Numbered from the stretch's first letter, positions 1 to 12,090 are shown. The stretch is 52,293 nucleotides of DNA from UBA8914 sp034002905 (GCA_034002905.1 JAVEZQ010000013.1:1-52293); one strand, 5' to 3'. Translations and numbers: made by a program. The notes: a model not told the origin generated them from the letters alone.

Positions 1-1091
<1,091 letters not shown>

Positions 1092-1474
1092 CTTATCAGA
1101 AGCCAGATGTTCTCCAAGACTTGCACCTCTACAAAGTCTCAATCTGATTTCCACAGGGCTGACATTTGATCTCGCACCCATCTTCGGGACGAATGCTTGG
1201 GGTTTTAGGTGAACCCCGTGAGATCTGCCTGTGGCAAGCTTCTGACATGTTTGCTTTTGCGCTTCCCGCGACCCAGCCACTCGACATGGCCAAGCGCACG
1301 CAATTGCAAACGCTTTCACTTGGCTACACAACCTGTCATCACAACAGGTCTGTAACCTTTTTCCTATCCTATTCACACTTTTCAAGAACAACCGACCTTG
1401 CAGATTGCAATTCGGTAACTTTTGTCTTCTCACGTTTGAAAGCCGTTTTAGTTTTTTGTGCGCTCGCGGGTATA
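1092..1474 (-). other. Internal transcribed spacer, tRNA-Ala to 23S
   Basis: This 383-nt stretch between tRNA-Ala and 23S is the transcribed spacer of the rRNA operon. No tRNA or convincing protein gene is seen in it. A 117-codon minus-strand frame at 1080-1433 spans it, but it runs into the 23S gene and has no recognisable product. Confidence 0.85.
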
Positions 1475-1550
1475 TGGTGGAGCTGATCGGGATCGAACCG
1501 ACGACCTGAAGCTTGCAAAGCTACTGCTCTCCCAGCTGAGCTACAGCCCC
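1475..1550 (-). tRNA. tRNA-Ala (anticodon TGC)
   Basis: The 76-nt minus-strand sequence starts GGGGCTGTAGCTC, has a TTTGCAA anticodon loop (anticodon TGC), the T-loop GGTTCGATCC, and an encoded CCA at 1475-1477. It sits in the 16S-23S spacer, the usual place for tRNA-Ala in alphaproteobacteria, and is processed from the rRNA transcript. Confidence 0.97.
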
Positions 1551-1575
1551 GATTAAAACAAGCGCTAAAGATGAA

Positions 1576-1652
1576 TGGTGGGCCTGGTAAGATTTGAACT
1601 TACGACCTCACGCTTATCAAGCGCGCGCTCTAACCAGCTGAGCTACAAGCCC
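1576..1652 (-). tRNA. tRNA-Ile (anticodon GAT)
   Basis: The 77-nt minus-strand gene starts GGGCTTGTAGCTC, has a TTGATAA anticodon loop (anticodon GAT) and ends with encoded CCA at 1576-1578. It lies between 16S and tRNA-Ala in the classical 16S-Ile-Ala-23S order. Confidence 0.97.
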
Positions 1653-1786
1653 CCGCATGTGTCATCACACACTGGCTTTCCGTGAGAAGGGATGCGCCGA
1701 CGGCGAACCGGTTGGCTCGTGAAAACCAACAGATATCTAATACTAAGACTTTTTGTGAAGATGCCGAAGCATAATCAAACAAAAAG

Positions 1787-3283
<1,497 letters not shown>

Positions 3284-3907
3284 GAATCTTGACTTTGTAA
3301 GATTACTTACAAATCACTTAGTTTTGCCATTTGCTCCGAAGAGCCAATGGAAACCAAGTCTAAGGGTTTATTCATTGCGGTTCCGCATTCTTGCGAATAC
3401 GAAACATTCAAAAACAAAACTTGTCGACTTGGGATGCCATAACGGCAAAACCGAAAACCGGATCTTAACACTTGAGTGATTAAGATCGGCGTCGTGATAC
3501 CTCAACCAGAACCGCCAGGCCCGAAAGCCAAAAACAGTTCCCATCGCGGCGCGCCGTCTGCGCATCCCTTCTCATCAATGATTTACGATGTCCAAGAACA
3601 AGCTACCCAGAGAAAAAGCGACACAGAAACCCTCCAGCCTTTGCTCTAAAGCGTGGCTGGCGAGCCGTTGTCGAAGTGTCAATAAGTTAGCTACCGGAAG
3701 TCGCGGTAACGACCGCCGATGAAGAGCAACTTACTGCCTTTCATTTCGCTTGTCTAGTAGGAAAATAACTTTTTGTTGTGGATAATTAATTTTTCTTAAA
3801 TATGCCGCTGAAAACCGCGGTAAAGCTTGCTTCTTTCGGTCACGTACCATTCATTTTCTGGTCTTTTTCCCCGTTTTTTGCTCTTTTTTGGCCTGCCGGA
3901 AAGATTT
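3284..3907 (-). promoter_or_regulatory. rRNA operon leader and promoter region
   Basis: This gap of about 620 nt lies upstream of 16S and downstream of radC, so it must hold the rrn promoter and leader. A TTGACA hexamer reads on the minus strand at 3677-3682 and is a candidate -35, but no -10 at normal spacing is convincing. Small hairpin-forming repeats are present near 3790-3820. No protein gene is supported here; the open frames lack plausible starts or products. Confidence 0.5.
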
Positions 3908-4606
3908 TTAGAGCAACCCCAACCCCTTAAAACTAGCGACTTTGCCCTTTCCGATGATGATATGGTCATGAACCTTAATCTCCAGCGGCTCACAGGCGCT
4001 GACAATGGCGCGAGTCATATCGATATCGGCCTGACTAGGCGTAACGTCGCCACTGGGATGGTTGTGGGCCAGCACCAAGGCCCCTGCCCCGACCTCAAGC
4101 GCACGCTGGACGATCTCGCGCGGATAAACAGGCGTGTGATCGATTGTGCCACGCTGCTGAACCTCTTCAGAGAGAAGATGATTGCGGCGATCAAGAAACA
4201 ACAATCTGAATTGCTCTTTCGATTCATGTTCCATTGCATCACGACAGTAATCGACGACACGCTGCCAATGATTGAGCAGCGGTTTATTCATGATGCTTTC
4301 ACGCGCGCCACGCAATCCCGTCGCAGAAACTGCGACAAGCAATGACACAACCTTTTCTGAGAGACCGAACGAACGCAGACGCTCAACAGGTGCATTAATC
4401 AGAGACCACAATCCACCAAACTCACGCAGCAACTCTTTGGCCAAAGGCTTCACATCACGACGCGGAATCGCGGCGAATAAAATCACTTCGAGAAGTTCGT
4501 AATCTTGCAAGGCATCAGTGCCTGCTTTCAGCAATCTTTCACGCAGGCGATCACGATGCCCTTCATAATGCGGTTTTTCAGGCTTTTTCTTGCCTTCCTC
4601 CGCCAT
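3908..4606 (-). CDS. radC: RadC family JAB/MPN-domain protein
   Basis: The 232-residue protein matches RadC. An N-terminal helix-hairpin-helix-like region (about residues 15-85) is followed by the JAB/MPN metal-binding core with HNHPSGDVTPSQAD at about 180-195. Family members are annotated as DNA-repair proteins on old genetic evidence, but their real role, possibly a metal-dependent protease or nuclease, is unsettled. The start ATG sits inside the stop region of map (one base shared at 4606), so the two are translationally coupled. radC ends about 620 nt before the co-directional rRNA operon. Confidence 0.93.
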   Translation of the reverse strand: MAEEGKKKPEKPHYEGHRDRLRERLLKAGTDALQDYELLEVILFAAIPRRDVKPLAKELLREFGGLWSLINAPVERLRSFGLSEKVVSLLVAVSATGLRGARESIMNKPLLNHWQRVVDYCRDAMEHESKEQFRLLFLDRRNHLLSEEVQQRGTIDHTPVYPREIVQRALEVGAGALVLAHNHPSGDVTPSQADIDMTRAIVSACEPLEIKVHDHIIIGKGKVASFKGLGLL

Positions 4607-5427
4607 TAACGCGCCCCTTCATATGGCGGGAAGTCCCACCCCTTCGGCGACTTTGTGAAAATCTCGTAGCCATCTTTTGTTACTGCCAACGAATGTTCAA
4701 ACTGTGCAGAGAGGGATCGATCTTTTGTTACAGCCGTCCATCCATCCGAAAGAATTTTCACACCGAACTTTCCGGTATTAATCATCGGCTCGATAGTCAG
4801 GAACATGCCGGCGCGCAAAACTTCGCCTTTACCGGGTCGACCAAAATGCACAACGGATGGCGCGGTGTGAAAGACACGACCAAGTCCGTGGCCGCAGAAA
4901 TCGCGTACAACAGAAAATCCAAGCGGCTCGACATAAGACTGAATCGCATAGCCAATATCACCGACGGTTGCGCCATCCCGCACCACAGAAATGCCACGCA
5001 TCATGGACTCATACGTCGCGGCGACAAGGCGCTGCGCCTTGATTGAAATTTTATCACCAACAAAATACATCCGACTCGTGTCACCATACCAGCCATCAAG
5101 AATCACCGTCACATCAATATTGGCAATGTCGCCATTCTCTAAAACGCGATCCGACGGAATACCATGACACACAACATGGTTAAGGGAAATGCAGGTCGCC
5201 TTCGGATAACCACGATAGCCCAAACAAGCCGAAACCGCGCCATGATCGCGCGTAAATTGATCGCAAAGCTTATCCAGCTCATCGGTTGTTACTCCGGGTT
5301 GGACATAGGGCGTTATATAATCAAGTACTTCAGCTGCAAGGCGGCCAGCCTTGCGCATCCCCTCAAAATCCTCAGGACCATGCAAGGGTATAACCTCTTT
5401 ATACTCGTTTTCGTCTTGTGCGTTCAT
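4606..5427 (-). CDS. map: Type I methionine aminopeptidase
   Basis: Removes the initiator methionine from nascent proteins in the cytoplasm. The 273-residue sequence has the pita-bread fold signature. The metal ligands are seen as D in NIDVTVIL, D in YGDTSRM, H in CGHGLGR, E in TIEPM and E in FEHSLAVT. The ATG at 5427 is preferred, with GAGAAG upstream; a TTG at 5445 would add six residues. It forms a map-radC pair by one-base overlap. The 280 nt upstream, to 5708, hold no recognisable gene. Confidence 0.95.
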   Translation of the reverse strand: MNAQDENEYKEVIPLHGPEDFEGMRKAGRLAAEVLDYITPYVQPGVTTDELDKLCDQFTRDHGAVSACLGYRGYPKATCISLNHVVCHGIPSDRVLENGDIANIDVTVILDGWYGDTSRMYFVGDKISIKAQRLVAATYESMMRGISVVRDGATVGDIGYAIQSYVEPLGFSVVRDFCGHGLGRVFHTAPSVVHFGRPGKGEVLRAGMFLTIEPMINTGKFGVKILSDGWTAVTKDRSLSAQFEHSLAVTKDGYEIFTKSPKGWDFPPYEGAR

Positions 5428-5708
5428 CGTGTTTAGACTTCTCAACCTGATTTCAACGACTCACGTTAAAACCAAACGGGGAGAAAAGCCAGCCTTGGGT
5501 GAGAAAATCTCGATCCTACAGAAGAAACGGATAATCTCTCGGAAAACGGCCCCCAGCCCTCTCACCACCTTCGAGAAACGCCACCATAATTATGTGTGGG
5601 GGGACTTCGGGGAAATTATTTCTTATTGCGCAGGACTCTTTTATCGAGAAGCTTTTGCTTCCCTGCCCTCGCCAGCAAACAAAAATATGAAGGAGCAACT
5701 GTGTAAGA

Positions 5709-6506
5709 TCACCCCTCCTCCACAAACACGCAGGAAAGGCGCGTGGTTGTTGAACCTTTTTTAGCGCGTTTGACCTTGATCGGTGCCAGCTCGCTGGCCG
5801 AGCGGACATGCGTGCCGCCGCACGGTATCAAGATATCGTCGTATCGCCAATAGTGGATGTCCTGCGTGAGCGGCTCCGCCTCCCTCGTGATCGGAAGAGC
5901 GCGAGCGATCAGTTCATTCGCCAGGGCTTCAACTTGAGGGATGTTCTCTCCCCCCAAACTACCGAAGAAATCAAACCGCGCGCCCTCATGATCAATGCTG
6001 CATCCTTTGGTATACAGCGAATCATCCGGCGTATCATAAACCTTGTGCGCCGCGTGATAAAGAAAGTGCGAAACAGAATGATAACGCATAACGGCGTAGC
6101 GACGTTGCCAATCAAGTTCCATTTGGACCCGCGCGCCAACCGCAAACGGTGCGTCCTGCGCCAATTGATGAACAATCACGGTATCGACCGTAACAGCGGG
6201 GACATCCACATCCGGGCGATGAACAACCAGACGACGTCCACCCTTTTTCTGGACTTCCGCGATCTGTAGGCCGCCAATCGTGCCTGTATCGCTCGCTTGA
6301 CCGCCCGCCTCGGCATAAAAGATTGTTTTGTCCATTATGACATAGGGCCCCTGAACAAAAAGAACTGTAGCCTCAGCCCGTGTCAAATAGGGATCGTCAT
6401 TAAAAAGCTTGATTGTGGGGCCTAAAGCTCTCTCCTGCTCCGCCAAAAAGGAGAAATCCATCGCAACATCTTCCTTTTTCCTTTTCAAAATAACGCCTTT
6501 CGTCAT
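5709..6506 (-). CDS. Alanyl-tRNA editing protein AlaX-like (type II)
   Basis: A free-standing homologue of the AlaRS editing domain, expected to deacylate Ser-tRNA(Ala) or Gly-tRNA(Ala) in the cytoplasm. The 265-residue protein has the beta-barrel region with FYAEAGGQASDTG at about 62-74. The zinc ligands are HSVSH (HxxxH, about 142-146) and CGGTH (CxxxH, about 228-232). Its length and central GG motif fit the AlaX-II class, which keeps part of the second domain. The start is uncertain: the ATG at 6506 is used, but a shorter start at the later MDFSF is possible. It is divergent from thrC across a 199-nt gap. Confidence 0.9.
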   Translation of the reverse strand: MTKGVILKRKKEDVAMDFSFLAEQERALGPTIKLFNDDPYLTRAEATVLFVQGPYVIMDKTIFYAEAGGQASDTGTIGGLQIAEVQKKGGRRLVVHRPDVDVPAVTVDTVIVHQLAQDAPFAVGARVQMELDWQRRYAVMRYHSVSHFLYHAAHKVYDTPDDSLYTKGCSIDHEGARFDFFGSLGGENIPQVEALANELIARALPITREAEPLTQDIHYWRYDDILIPCGGTHVRSASELAPIKVKRAKKGSTTTRLSCVFVEEG

Positions 6507-6705
6507 ATCTTTTCTGCACGATTATGTCACCTGTTTCAATTGAGTTTAAAGCACCCTTTTATCTTACTTTTTTGCACAGTTTTCCAAATAAAACGGTAAT
6601 TGCCTCACCCCCTTTAAAAGAGCAAGATGTCTTGTTCAAGGAACTCTGGGTCCGTTATCAAACAGCACAACAAGACGAGGATTTCCTCGGATAGAGACAG
6701 AACGC

Positions 6706-8157
6706 ATGACAAACTATATCTCCACGCGCGGGCAGACGGCGCCCCAATCTTTCAGCAATATTGTTCTGGAAGGGCTCGCACCCGACGGCGGGCTTTATGT
6801 GCCGCAAGCATGGCCCACCGTGACGAGGCAAGAACTTGAATCTTGGCGCACGCTGCCCTATGCCGACATGGCGGCCCGCGTTTTTATCAAATTCGCGCCC
6901 GAGCTTGGGCTCAAAACACTGACTGATCTCTGCCGCACAACCTACACAAGCGCGCTTTTCAGCCATGCCCGCAACGCAAGCGATGCGGTCCGCATTTTTC
7001 CAGTGCGCAAATTAAAAACTGACGGCCTCTTTCTTCAGGAACTTTCAAACGGCCCCACGCTGGCGTTTAAAGACGCCGCGATGCAGTTTATCGGCCATCT
7101 GATGGACTTTATGCTGGAGAAGCAAAACCGAACACTTACCGTTCTCGGCGCGACCTCTGGCGATACGGGAAGCGCTGCCATCCACGCGCTGCGCGGCAAA
7201 AAGCGGGTCAAGGTCGTGATGCTTTCGCCCCAAGGCCGGATGAGCGATTTTCAACGCGCCCAAATGTACAGCGTTCTTGATGACAATATCTTGAATATTG
7301 CGGTCGCGGGAACCTTTGACGATTGTCAGGATCTTGTCAAAACAATAAATGCCGATGCGGGGTTTAAAAACGACTATCGCCTCGGCGCCGTAAACTCAAT
7401 CAACTGGGCGCGTGTTATGGCGCAAACGGCCTATTACATTTCCGCCTATCTGCAGATTGCGGCTCAAGATAATGATAAGGTTTCTTTTAGCGTTCCGTCA
7501 GGCAATTTTGGCAATGCCTTTGCCGGTATCGTTGCCAAACTTATGGGAGTTCCCATCGACAGGATCATCGTTGCGACCAATGAAAATGATGTGCTGCATC
7601 GGCTTCTAACTTCAGGCTGTTACGCGCCCGCGTCTGTCGCGCTCGCGACCTCTTCACCATCAATGGACATTACAAAGGCCAGTAATTTTGAGCGTCTAGC
7701 CTTTGAAGCCGCAAGCCATGATGGCGCGAAAATCCATGCCTTATGGCAAACACTTGCACAAGAAGGCCACATCGATTTTGCAAAAAGTGAACCCGTCATG
7801 TGGCAGGCAATCCAGCGCCATGGCCTTGCCTCAAGCCGCAGCACGCATGCCGATCGCTTGACCCACATAAAAGAGGTTTACGAAACCGAGGGGCTCCTAA
7901 TCGATCCCCACACAGCCGACAGCATCCATGGTGCGCTGAGCTGCCGCAAAGATGGCGAGAAAATTGTAATTCTCGAAACGGCTCAAGCCGCCAAGTTTGC
8001 CCAGACTGTTCAGGAAGCAACGGGTCATGCACCGCCAAGCCCCAAGGGATTTGAAGGTCTACTTGATGCGCCGCAGAGCGTAACCCCTATCGCTTGTGAT
8101 CCTAACGAGCTAAAGGCGCAGATTCGAAAGTTTGTGGGAGCGGATAGGGCGTTTTAA
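6706..8157 (+). CDS. thrC: Threonine synthase
   Basis: Converts O-phosphohomoserine to threonine with pyridoxal phosphate, in the cytoplasm. The 483-residue sequence is full length for the longer bacterial class. It opens with the N-terminal STRG/APDGGLYVP region. The PLP lysine is K122 in LAFKDAA, and the ATSGDTGSAA phosphate loop follows at about 148-157. Its 3' end overlaps the convergent homoserine kinase gene by 56 nt, so the two threonine-pathway genes sit tail to tail. No attenuator or riboswitch is visible in the 200-nt upstream region. Confidence 0.96.
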   Translation: MTNYISTRGQTAPQSFSNIVLEGLAPDGGLYVPQAWPTVTRQELESWRTLPYADMAARVFIKFAPELGLKTLTDLCRTTYTSALFSHARNASDAVRIFPVRKLKTDGLFLQELSNGPTLAFKDAAMQFIGHLMDFMLEKQNRTLTVLGATSGDTGSAAIHALRGKKRVKVVMLSPQGRMSDFQRAQMYSVLDDNILNIAVAGTFDDCQDLVKTINADAGFKNDYRLGAVNSINWARVMAQTAYYISAYLQIAAQDNDKVSFSVPSGNFGNAFAGIVAKLMGVPIDRIIVATNENDVLHRLLTSGCYAPASVALATSSPSMDITKASNFERLAFEAASHDGAKIHALWQTLAQEGHIDFAKSEPVMWQAIQRHGLASSRSTHADRLTHIKEVYETEGLLIDPHTADSIHGALSCRKDGEKIVILETAQAAKFAQTVQEATGHAPPSPKGFEGLLDAPQSVTPIACDPNELKAQIRKFVGADRAF

Positions 8158-9094
8158 TTCTGTCCCACAAAATGGCTTCGAACACACGCGAATCGAGCGT
8201 CTTTCCAGCATCTATGGCGCGGGGACACAACGCATCATGCTTACGCGACAGATAAAAACGCAAGGCCGCCAGCCGCAAAGCCATCGGCCATGCGGCGCGT
8301 TCTTGTGGTGTCAACGGCACAATCGTTTCACGCGCCACAAGAAGCGTTTTCAGCTTTAAGGGATCAAGCGCAATACCATCCGAAGCCAAGCACCAATCAT
8401 TCGCGGCAATAGCCAGATCATAAATCAGTGGTTCGTCCTGCGCACAAAAGCCCCAATCCAAAACGCCGGACAGGCTTCCAGTCTTACCGAAGAGAACGTT
8501 GTTGCGAAACAGGTCGCCATGAATGGGGCCATAGGCGATGCCCTCCAGCCTTTTTCCTGTCCACCAAAAACCTGTTTGCACAGCAATTTCCTGCACAAGG
8601 AAGGCTTGTTCTTCCTTTTCTAGCAAAGGGAGGAGCTTGCCCGCTATAGCATGAAACCAATCGCGGCCACGCGGATTGGGACAGTGCCATCCTTGCGAAA
8701 TTTCTTCGGTATACTCGGCCATCCGACCCAGAAACAGGCCCATTTCGGCGATTTGAGACAAGGCCGGATTACGCCGCCAGCGCCCCTCGACCCAAGGAAA
8801 CAACGCCGCAGGTTTCCCCTTTAATGTTCCTAGAACATTCCCCTTCCCATCGGAAAGCGGAGCACAAGCCGCAAGACCCTTTGACACGAGACGCATGGTT
8901 AGCTCGAAGGCTCCCGTGGGCTCCGTTCGCTCATAAAGGCGAAGGCAGACACGCACATCATTTTCAAGCAACAGGGCATAGACAGAATCTTCAACCCCCT
9001 GTTCAACCGGTCGCATGACTTTGGCCTGATGGAAATGGTGAGCCATCAGCCAGTCATTAATTTCATCCAAAGTGAGGGACGTCCAAACAGTCAT
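8102..9094 (-). CDS. thrB: Homoserine kinase, APH-fold (ThrB type II)
   Basis: Phosphorylates homoserine to give the substrate of ThrC. The 330-residue protein belongs to the aminoglycoside-phosphotransferase fold group used as homoserine kinase in many alphaproteobacteria, rather than the GHMP type of E. coli. The catalytic loop reads IHGDLFRNNVLF (about 195-206), followed by the metal-binding VLDWGF (about 215-220). Its position next to thrC supports the substrate, though APH-like kinases are easily misassigned. Its start faces lysA across about 150 nt. Confidence 0.85.
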   Translation of the reverse strand: MTVWTSLTLDEINDWLMAHHFHQAKVMRPVEQGVEDSVYALLLENDVRVCLRLYERTEPTGAFELTMRLVSKGLAACAPLSDGKGNVLGTLKGKPAALFPWVEGRWRRNPALSQIAEMGLFLGRMAEYTEEISQGWHCPNPRGRDWFHAIAGKLLPLLEKEEQAFLVQEIAVQTGFWWTGKRLEGIAYGPIHGDLFRNNVLFGKTGSLSGVLDWGFCAQDEPLIYDLAIAANDWCLASDGIALDPLKLKTLLVARETIVPLTPQERAAWPMALRLAALRFYLSRKHDALCPRAIDAGKTLDSRVFEAILWDRIKTPYPLPQTFESAPLAR

Positions 9095-9180
9095 AACGCG
9101 ACCACAGTAAACGAACGGTGATTGATTTCAACTGTTCTGTTACCTCAGGCTGTCCCCATATATCGTCTTGCGTTTGAGTG

Positions 9181-9209
9181 TTGCTCTTTTCCCCTACCCT
9201 GAGCATAAT
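9181..9209 (+). promoter_or_regulatory. Candidate sigma-70 promoter for lysA
   Basis: TTGCTC at 9181-9186 and CATAAT at 9204-9209 are separated by 17 nt. This would start transcription about 28 nt before the lysA ATG and give a short leader. The call is sequence-based only. Confidence 0.5.
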
Positions 9210-9243
9210 AACAGGCCGTTTTATAACACCCCAAAGGAAACAC

Positions 9244-10515
9244 ATGCTGCCCGCTTCGCTTAATTCCCCAGCAACCTTTACTAATGGTGCTTACACGATT
9301 CAAGGACTCAACCTTGCAGATTTGTGCGAGAAATTCGGGACACCCTTTTACCTGTACGATCTCGATTATTGCGTCGGACGTTATCGCTTTTTGCATGATC
9401 TTTTTGATCTGCCGAACGTGCGCCTTCATTATGCCGTAAAAGCCAACAACAACCCGCATCTCCTGCTCGCACTTAAAGAGTCTGGCGCTTGCCTCGATGT
9501 TGTAAGCCCCAGCGAAGTCGCACTTGCGCTTGCGCTTGGGTTTGATCCTTCTCGATTGCTCTATACTGCCAACAACATGACAGATGCGGAAATCCGCCTA
9601 ATCCGCGATCAGGGGCTTCTCCTGAATATCGACTCGCTGACCGGTCTGCGTCGTTATGCCAAGCTATACCCCAACACAGAACTTTGCCTGCGCTTCAACT
9701 CTGATGTTGTTGCGGGCGAACATGAAAAAGTGATGACAGGCGGCGATAAAACCAAATTCGGCATTCGCCTTGAGAAAGTTGACGAGGTTTTGGACATTGT
9801 TCACGCAAGCGGCCTTAAAATCGTCGGTGTTCATGAACATACGGGCAGCGGCATCACCGACCCCAACCAGTTTATTCAAGGCATGAAAAACCTGCTGACC
9901 ATCGTCACGCCTGCACGTTTCCCCGATCTGCGTTTTATCGATTTCGGCGGCGGTTTCAAGGTCCCGTACCGTCCCGATGAAAAGCGGATCGACTATGTCG
10001 CGTTTGGCCAGAAAGTCTCGGCCATGCTGCGCGCTTTCTTTGCCGATTTCGGACGAGAGCTTGCCCTTTATTTCGAGCCGGGCAAGTTCATCGTGGCCGA
10101 AGGCGGCCTGTTGATGGTTCAGGTCAACTCCCTCATCGAAAACAAGACGCGGCTCATTGCGGGCACAGATTCAGGGTTTGGCCATCTAGTTCGCCCCGTC
10201 CTCTACAACGCTTATCATCATATCCTAAACGTTTCGAACCCGAAGGGCGCAGCAAAAACCTATGACATTTGCGGGAATATTTGCGAAACGGGCGATTTGT
10301 TTGCCGAAGATCGCGGCATGCCGGAAATAAGAGAAGGTGACTATCTTGCTCTGCTCAATGCGGGTGCTTATGGCTACTCTATGGCTTCCGATTACAATCT
10401 GCGACCCAAGCCTGCTGAAGTCGTGGTGCAGAATGGCAAAGCGTTTCTTTCTCGCAAGCCCCACACCCCACAAGAAATCGTGAGCAATGTTTTGTTGCAA
10501 TCCGGCTTAAAATAG
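9244..10515 (+). CDS. lysA: Diaminopimelate decarboxylase
   Basis: Decarboxylates meso-diaminopimelate to lysine, the last step of the pathway; it is a PLP enzyme of the alanine-racemase fold. The ATG at 9244 is chosen because AAAGGAAA precedes it, giving 423 residues; an upstream ATG at 9178 lacks this. The PLP lysine is K66 in HYAVKANN. HTGSG, FEPGKFIVAE, CETGD and the C-terminal NAGAYGYSMASDYNLRP motif are all present and typical. Related decarboxylases of this fold act on other diamino acids, but the CETGD and GAYG motifs favour LysA. Confidence 0.92.
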   Translation: MLPASLNSPATFTNGAYTIQGLNLADLCEKFGTPFYLYDLDYCVGRYRFLHDLFDLPNVRLHYAVKANNNPHLLLALKESGACLDVVSPSEVALALALGFDPSRLLYTANNMTDAEIRLIRDQGLLLNIDSLTGLRRYAKLYPNTELCLRFNSDVVAGEHEKVMTGGDKTKFGIRLEKVDEVLDIVHASGLKIVGVHEHTGSGITDPNQFIQGMKNLLTIVTPARFPDLRFIDFGGGFKVPYRPDEKRIDYVAFGQKVSAMLRAFFADFGRELALYFEPGKFIVAEGGLLMVQVNSLIENKTRLIAGTDSGFGHLVRPVLYNAYHHILNVSNPKGAAKTYDICGNICETGDLFAEDRGMPEIREGDYLALLNAGAYGYSMASDYNLRPKPAEVVVQNGKAFLSRKPHTPQEIVSNVLLQSGLK

Positions 10516-10523
10516 CGCGTGAT

Positions 10524-11216
10524 TTAAGCGAGGTCCTTGATCCAATCGATGGGCGTGCGACCATTCTTTTCCAGATAATCATTGGCGGCGCGGAAATGTC
10601 CGCATCCCAAGAACCCCCGATGCGCTGAAAGCGGGGATGGGTGCGGCGCCTGTAGGACCAGATGGCGGGAACGATCGATAACAGCCCCCTTCTTCTGCGC
10701 ATAAGAGCCCCAAAGCATAAAGACGACATGCTCATGCTGCTCATTCACCGCGCGAATGACGGCGTCTGTAAAGGTTTCCCACCCCTTATTCTGGTGCGAG
10801 CCCGCCTGCCCCTCACGAACGGTCAGCGTCGCATTCAAAAGCAAAACGCCTTGCTCTGCCCAGCCGGATAAATTCCCGCTGCGCGGCATCGGCACACCAA
10901 ATTCTTGTGAAAGCTCTTTATAGATGTTGATAAGGCTGGGCGGCAGAGCAACACCATTCTGAACCGAAAAACAAAGGCCATGCGCCTGTCCTCGGCCATG
11001 ATAGGGATCTTGGCCAATAATCACGACTTTGACATCAGAAAAGGCTGTCGTATTGAGTGCGGTGAAGATCTGACTGCCGGGGGGAAAGATAACTTTGCCG
11101 CTTTGCTTTTCATTGTGAAGAAAAGTCTTCAGCTCTTTCATATACGGCTTGTCAAACTCACCACCGACTTGATTGAACCAACCAGCTTCAAGTCTGACTG
11201 CGGTCTCCTGTGTCAT
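10524..11216 (-). CDS. ung: Uracil-DNA glycosylase, family 1
   Basis: Removes uracil from DNA to begin base excision repair. The 230-residue protein carries the water-activating motif GQDPYHG with catalytic Asp, then LLLNATLTV and the DNA-intercalating HPSPLSAHRGFLG near the C-terminus. The length is normal for family 1. It is convergent with lysA, separated by only eight nt. Confidence 0.97.
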   Translation of the reverse strand: MTQETAVRLEAGWFNQVGGEFDKPYMKELKTFLHNEKQSGKVIFPPGSQIFTALNTTAFSDVKVVIIGQDPYHGRGQAHGLCFSVQNGVALPPSLINIYKELSQEFGVPMPRSGNLSGWAEQGVLLLNATLTVREGQAGSHQNKGWETFTDAVIRAVNEQHEHVVFMLWGSYAQKKGAVIDRSRHLVLQAPHPSPLSAHRGFLGCGHFRAANDYLEKNGRTPIDWIKDLA

Positions 11217-11249
11217 GCCAACACCCCTGTGTAAAGAAACACAGGCAGG

Positions 11250-11603
11250 TTAGTTGATCACTCTGGTCGTATCAAGATCAACGAGGAAGCGGACGGCCTC
11301 ATCATAACGCGCCGAAGCCAGCGTCTTGACATTTTCAACACCAAGCTGCGCCGCAAGAATGGCCCAGACCGTGTCTTCCCTGATCGATTGCTTATAGGAG
11401 ATATAGGAAACAAGGCTTGTGATCGCCCAGTATTCTTTTTCATTGATGGTAGAGCGCACGGTGCGAAGCGAACTGATGCCGATGAGCAAGGCTTCTTCGT
11501 CTGTAAGTTTTTGGGTAGATAAGCGTAATGGAAGGCTGGAATTCGTTTTTGTATCGACCGCGTGCTGCGTGTGGGGGACGCTTTTGATCTTGATCATAGG
11601 CAT
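11250..11603 (-). CDS. Hypothetical 117-residue protein
   Basis: Not recognised. The ATG at 11603 is chosen (a second Met follows two codons later). The protein is soluble and mostly helical by eye, with a polar N-terminal 35 residues and a helical C-terminal part containing AILAAQLGVENVKTLAS. No membrane segment or catalytic motif is evident. It lies 19 nt downstream of another small gene in the same direction, so the two are probably one transcript. Confidence 0.6.
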   Translation of the reverse strand: MPMIKIKSVPHTQHAVDTKTNSSLPLRLSTQKLTDEEALLIGISSLRTVRSTINEKEYWAITSLVSYISYKQSIREDTVWAILAAQLGVENVKTLASARYDEAVRFLVDLDTTRVIN

Positions 11604-11622
11604 TTCCAACCTCAACCTTTCC

Positions 11623-11796
11623 TCAAGCCGCTTTCAAAGTCTCTACGGTCATCGTGTAGCGGATGAAAAAGGCCCAACGCGTTTCAAGTGGAAGGGGTTT
11701 TTTATAAGTGATGCCAGCAAAGCGTTCCCAGTTTTCCAGCAAGGCCTGCACACCCGTTTCCCCATGACGCGTCATGATCTCTTCAAACCGTTCCAT
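11623..11796 (-). CDS. Hypothetical 57-residue protein
   Basis: A small reading frame starting MERFEEIMTRHGETGVQ and ending VETLKAA. It has a good ribosome-binding site (AAAGGA) upstream and tight spacing to the next gene. It is acidic at the N-terminus, then basic and aromatic. No known family is recognised. The ribosome-binding site, spacing and open frame are the evidence for coding. Together with the downstream 117-residue gene it forms a small unknown operon starting near 11800. Confidence 0.55.
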   Translation of the reverse strand: MERFEEIMTRHGETGVQALLENWERFAGITYKKPLPLETRWAFFIRYTMTVETLKAA

Positions 11797-12090
11797 GTTC
11801 TACCGTCCTTTGAAAATGCGCCGCTTAAATGCGAAATTGAACCATGTTGTAATTTTGGCATCGTAATGTAATTTAATTACAAGTGCAAGCACAAACTACC
11901 AAAAAAGGGCAAGAACTTACCCATTGTGGGTAGGTTTTTTTGAGAATGTTAAAAATGTCTAAACAGAAAATTAAAAATGATTTAAAATAGATAGACGGCT
12001 TTCTTCATCCGAAAGCTCATGGGGCTAAACGTTGCAAATCTGCTCCACCCCAACGACATGCTGATTCCGCACCCAAAATATCCTTTAGGG

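Noticed and set aside
5428..5708. Plus-strand frame of 137 codons (5351-5764) in the gap before map
   Set aside because: It runs into two real genes on the other strand, has no ribosome-binding site and is low complexity; the gap is treated as intergenic.
3827..6269. Plus-strand frames of 70-170 codons across radC, map and the editing-protein gene
   Set aside because: The minus-strand proteins are clear family members with intact motifs; the plus-strand frames are their shadows.
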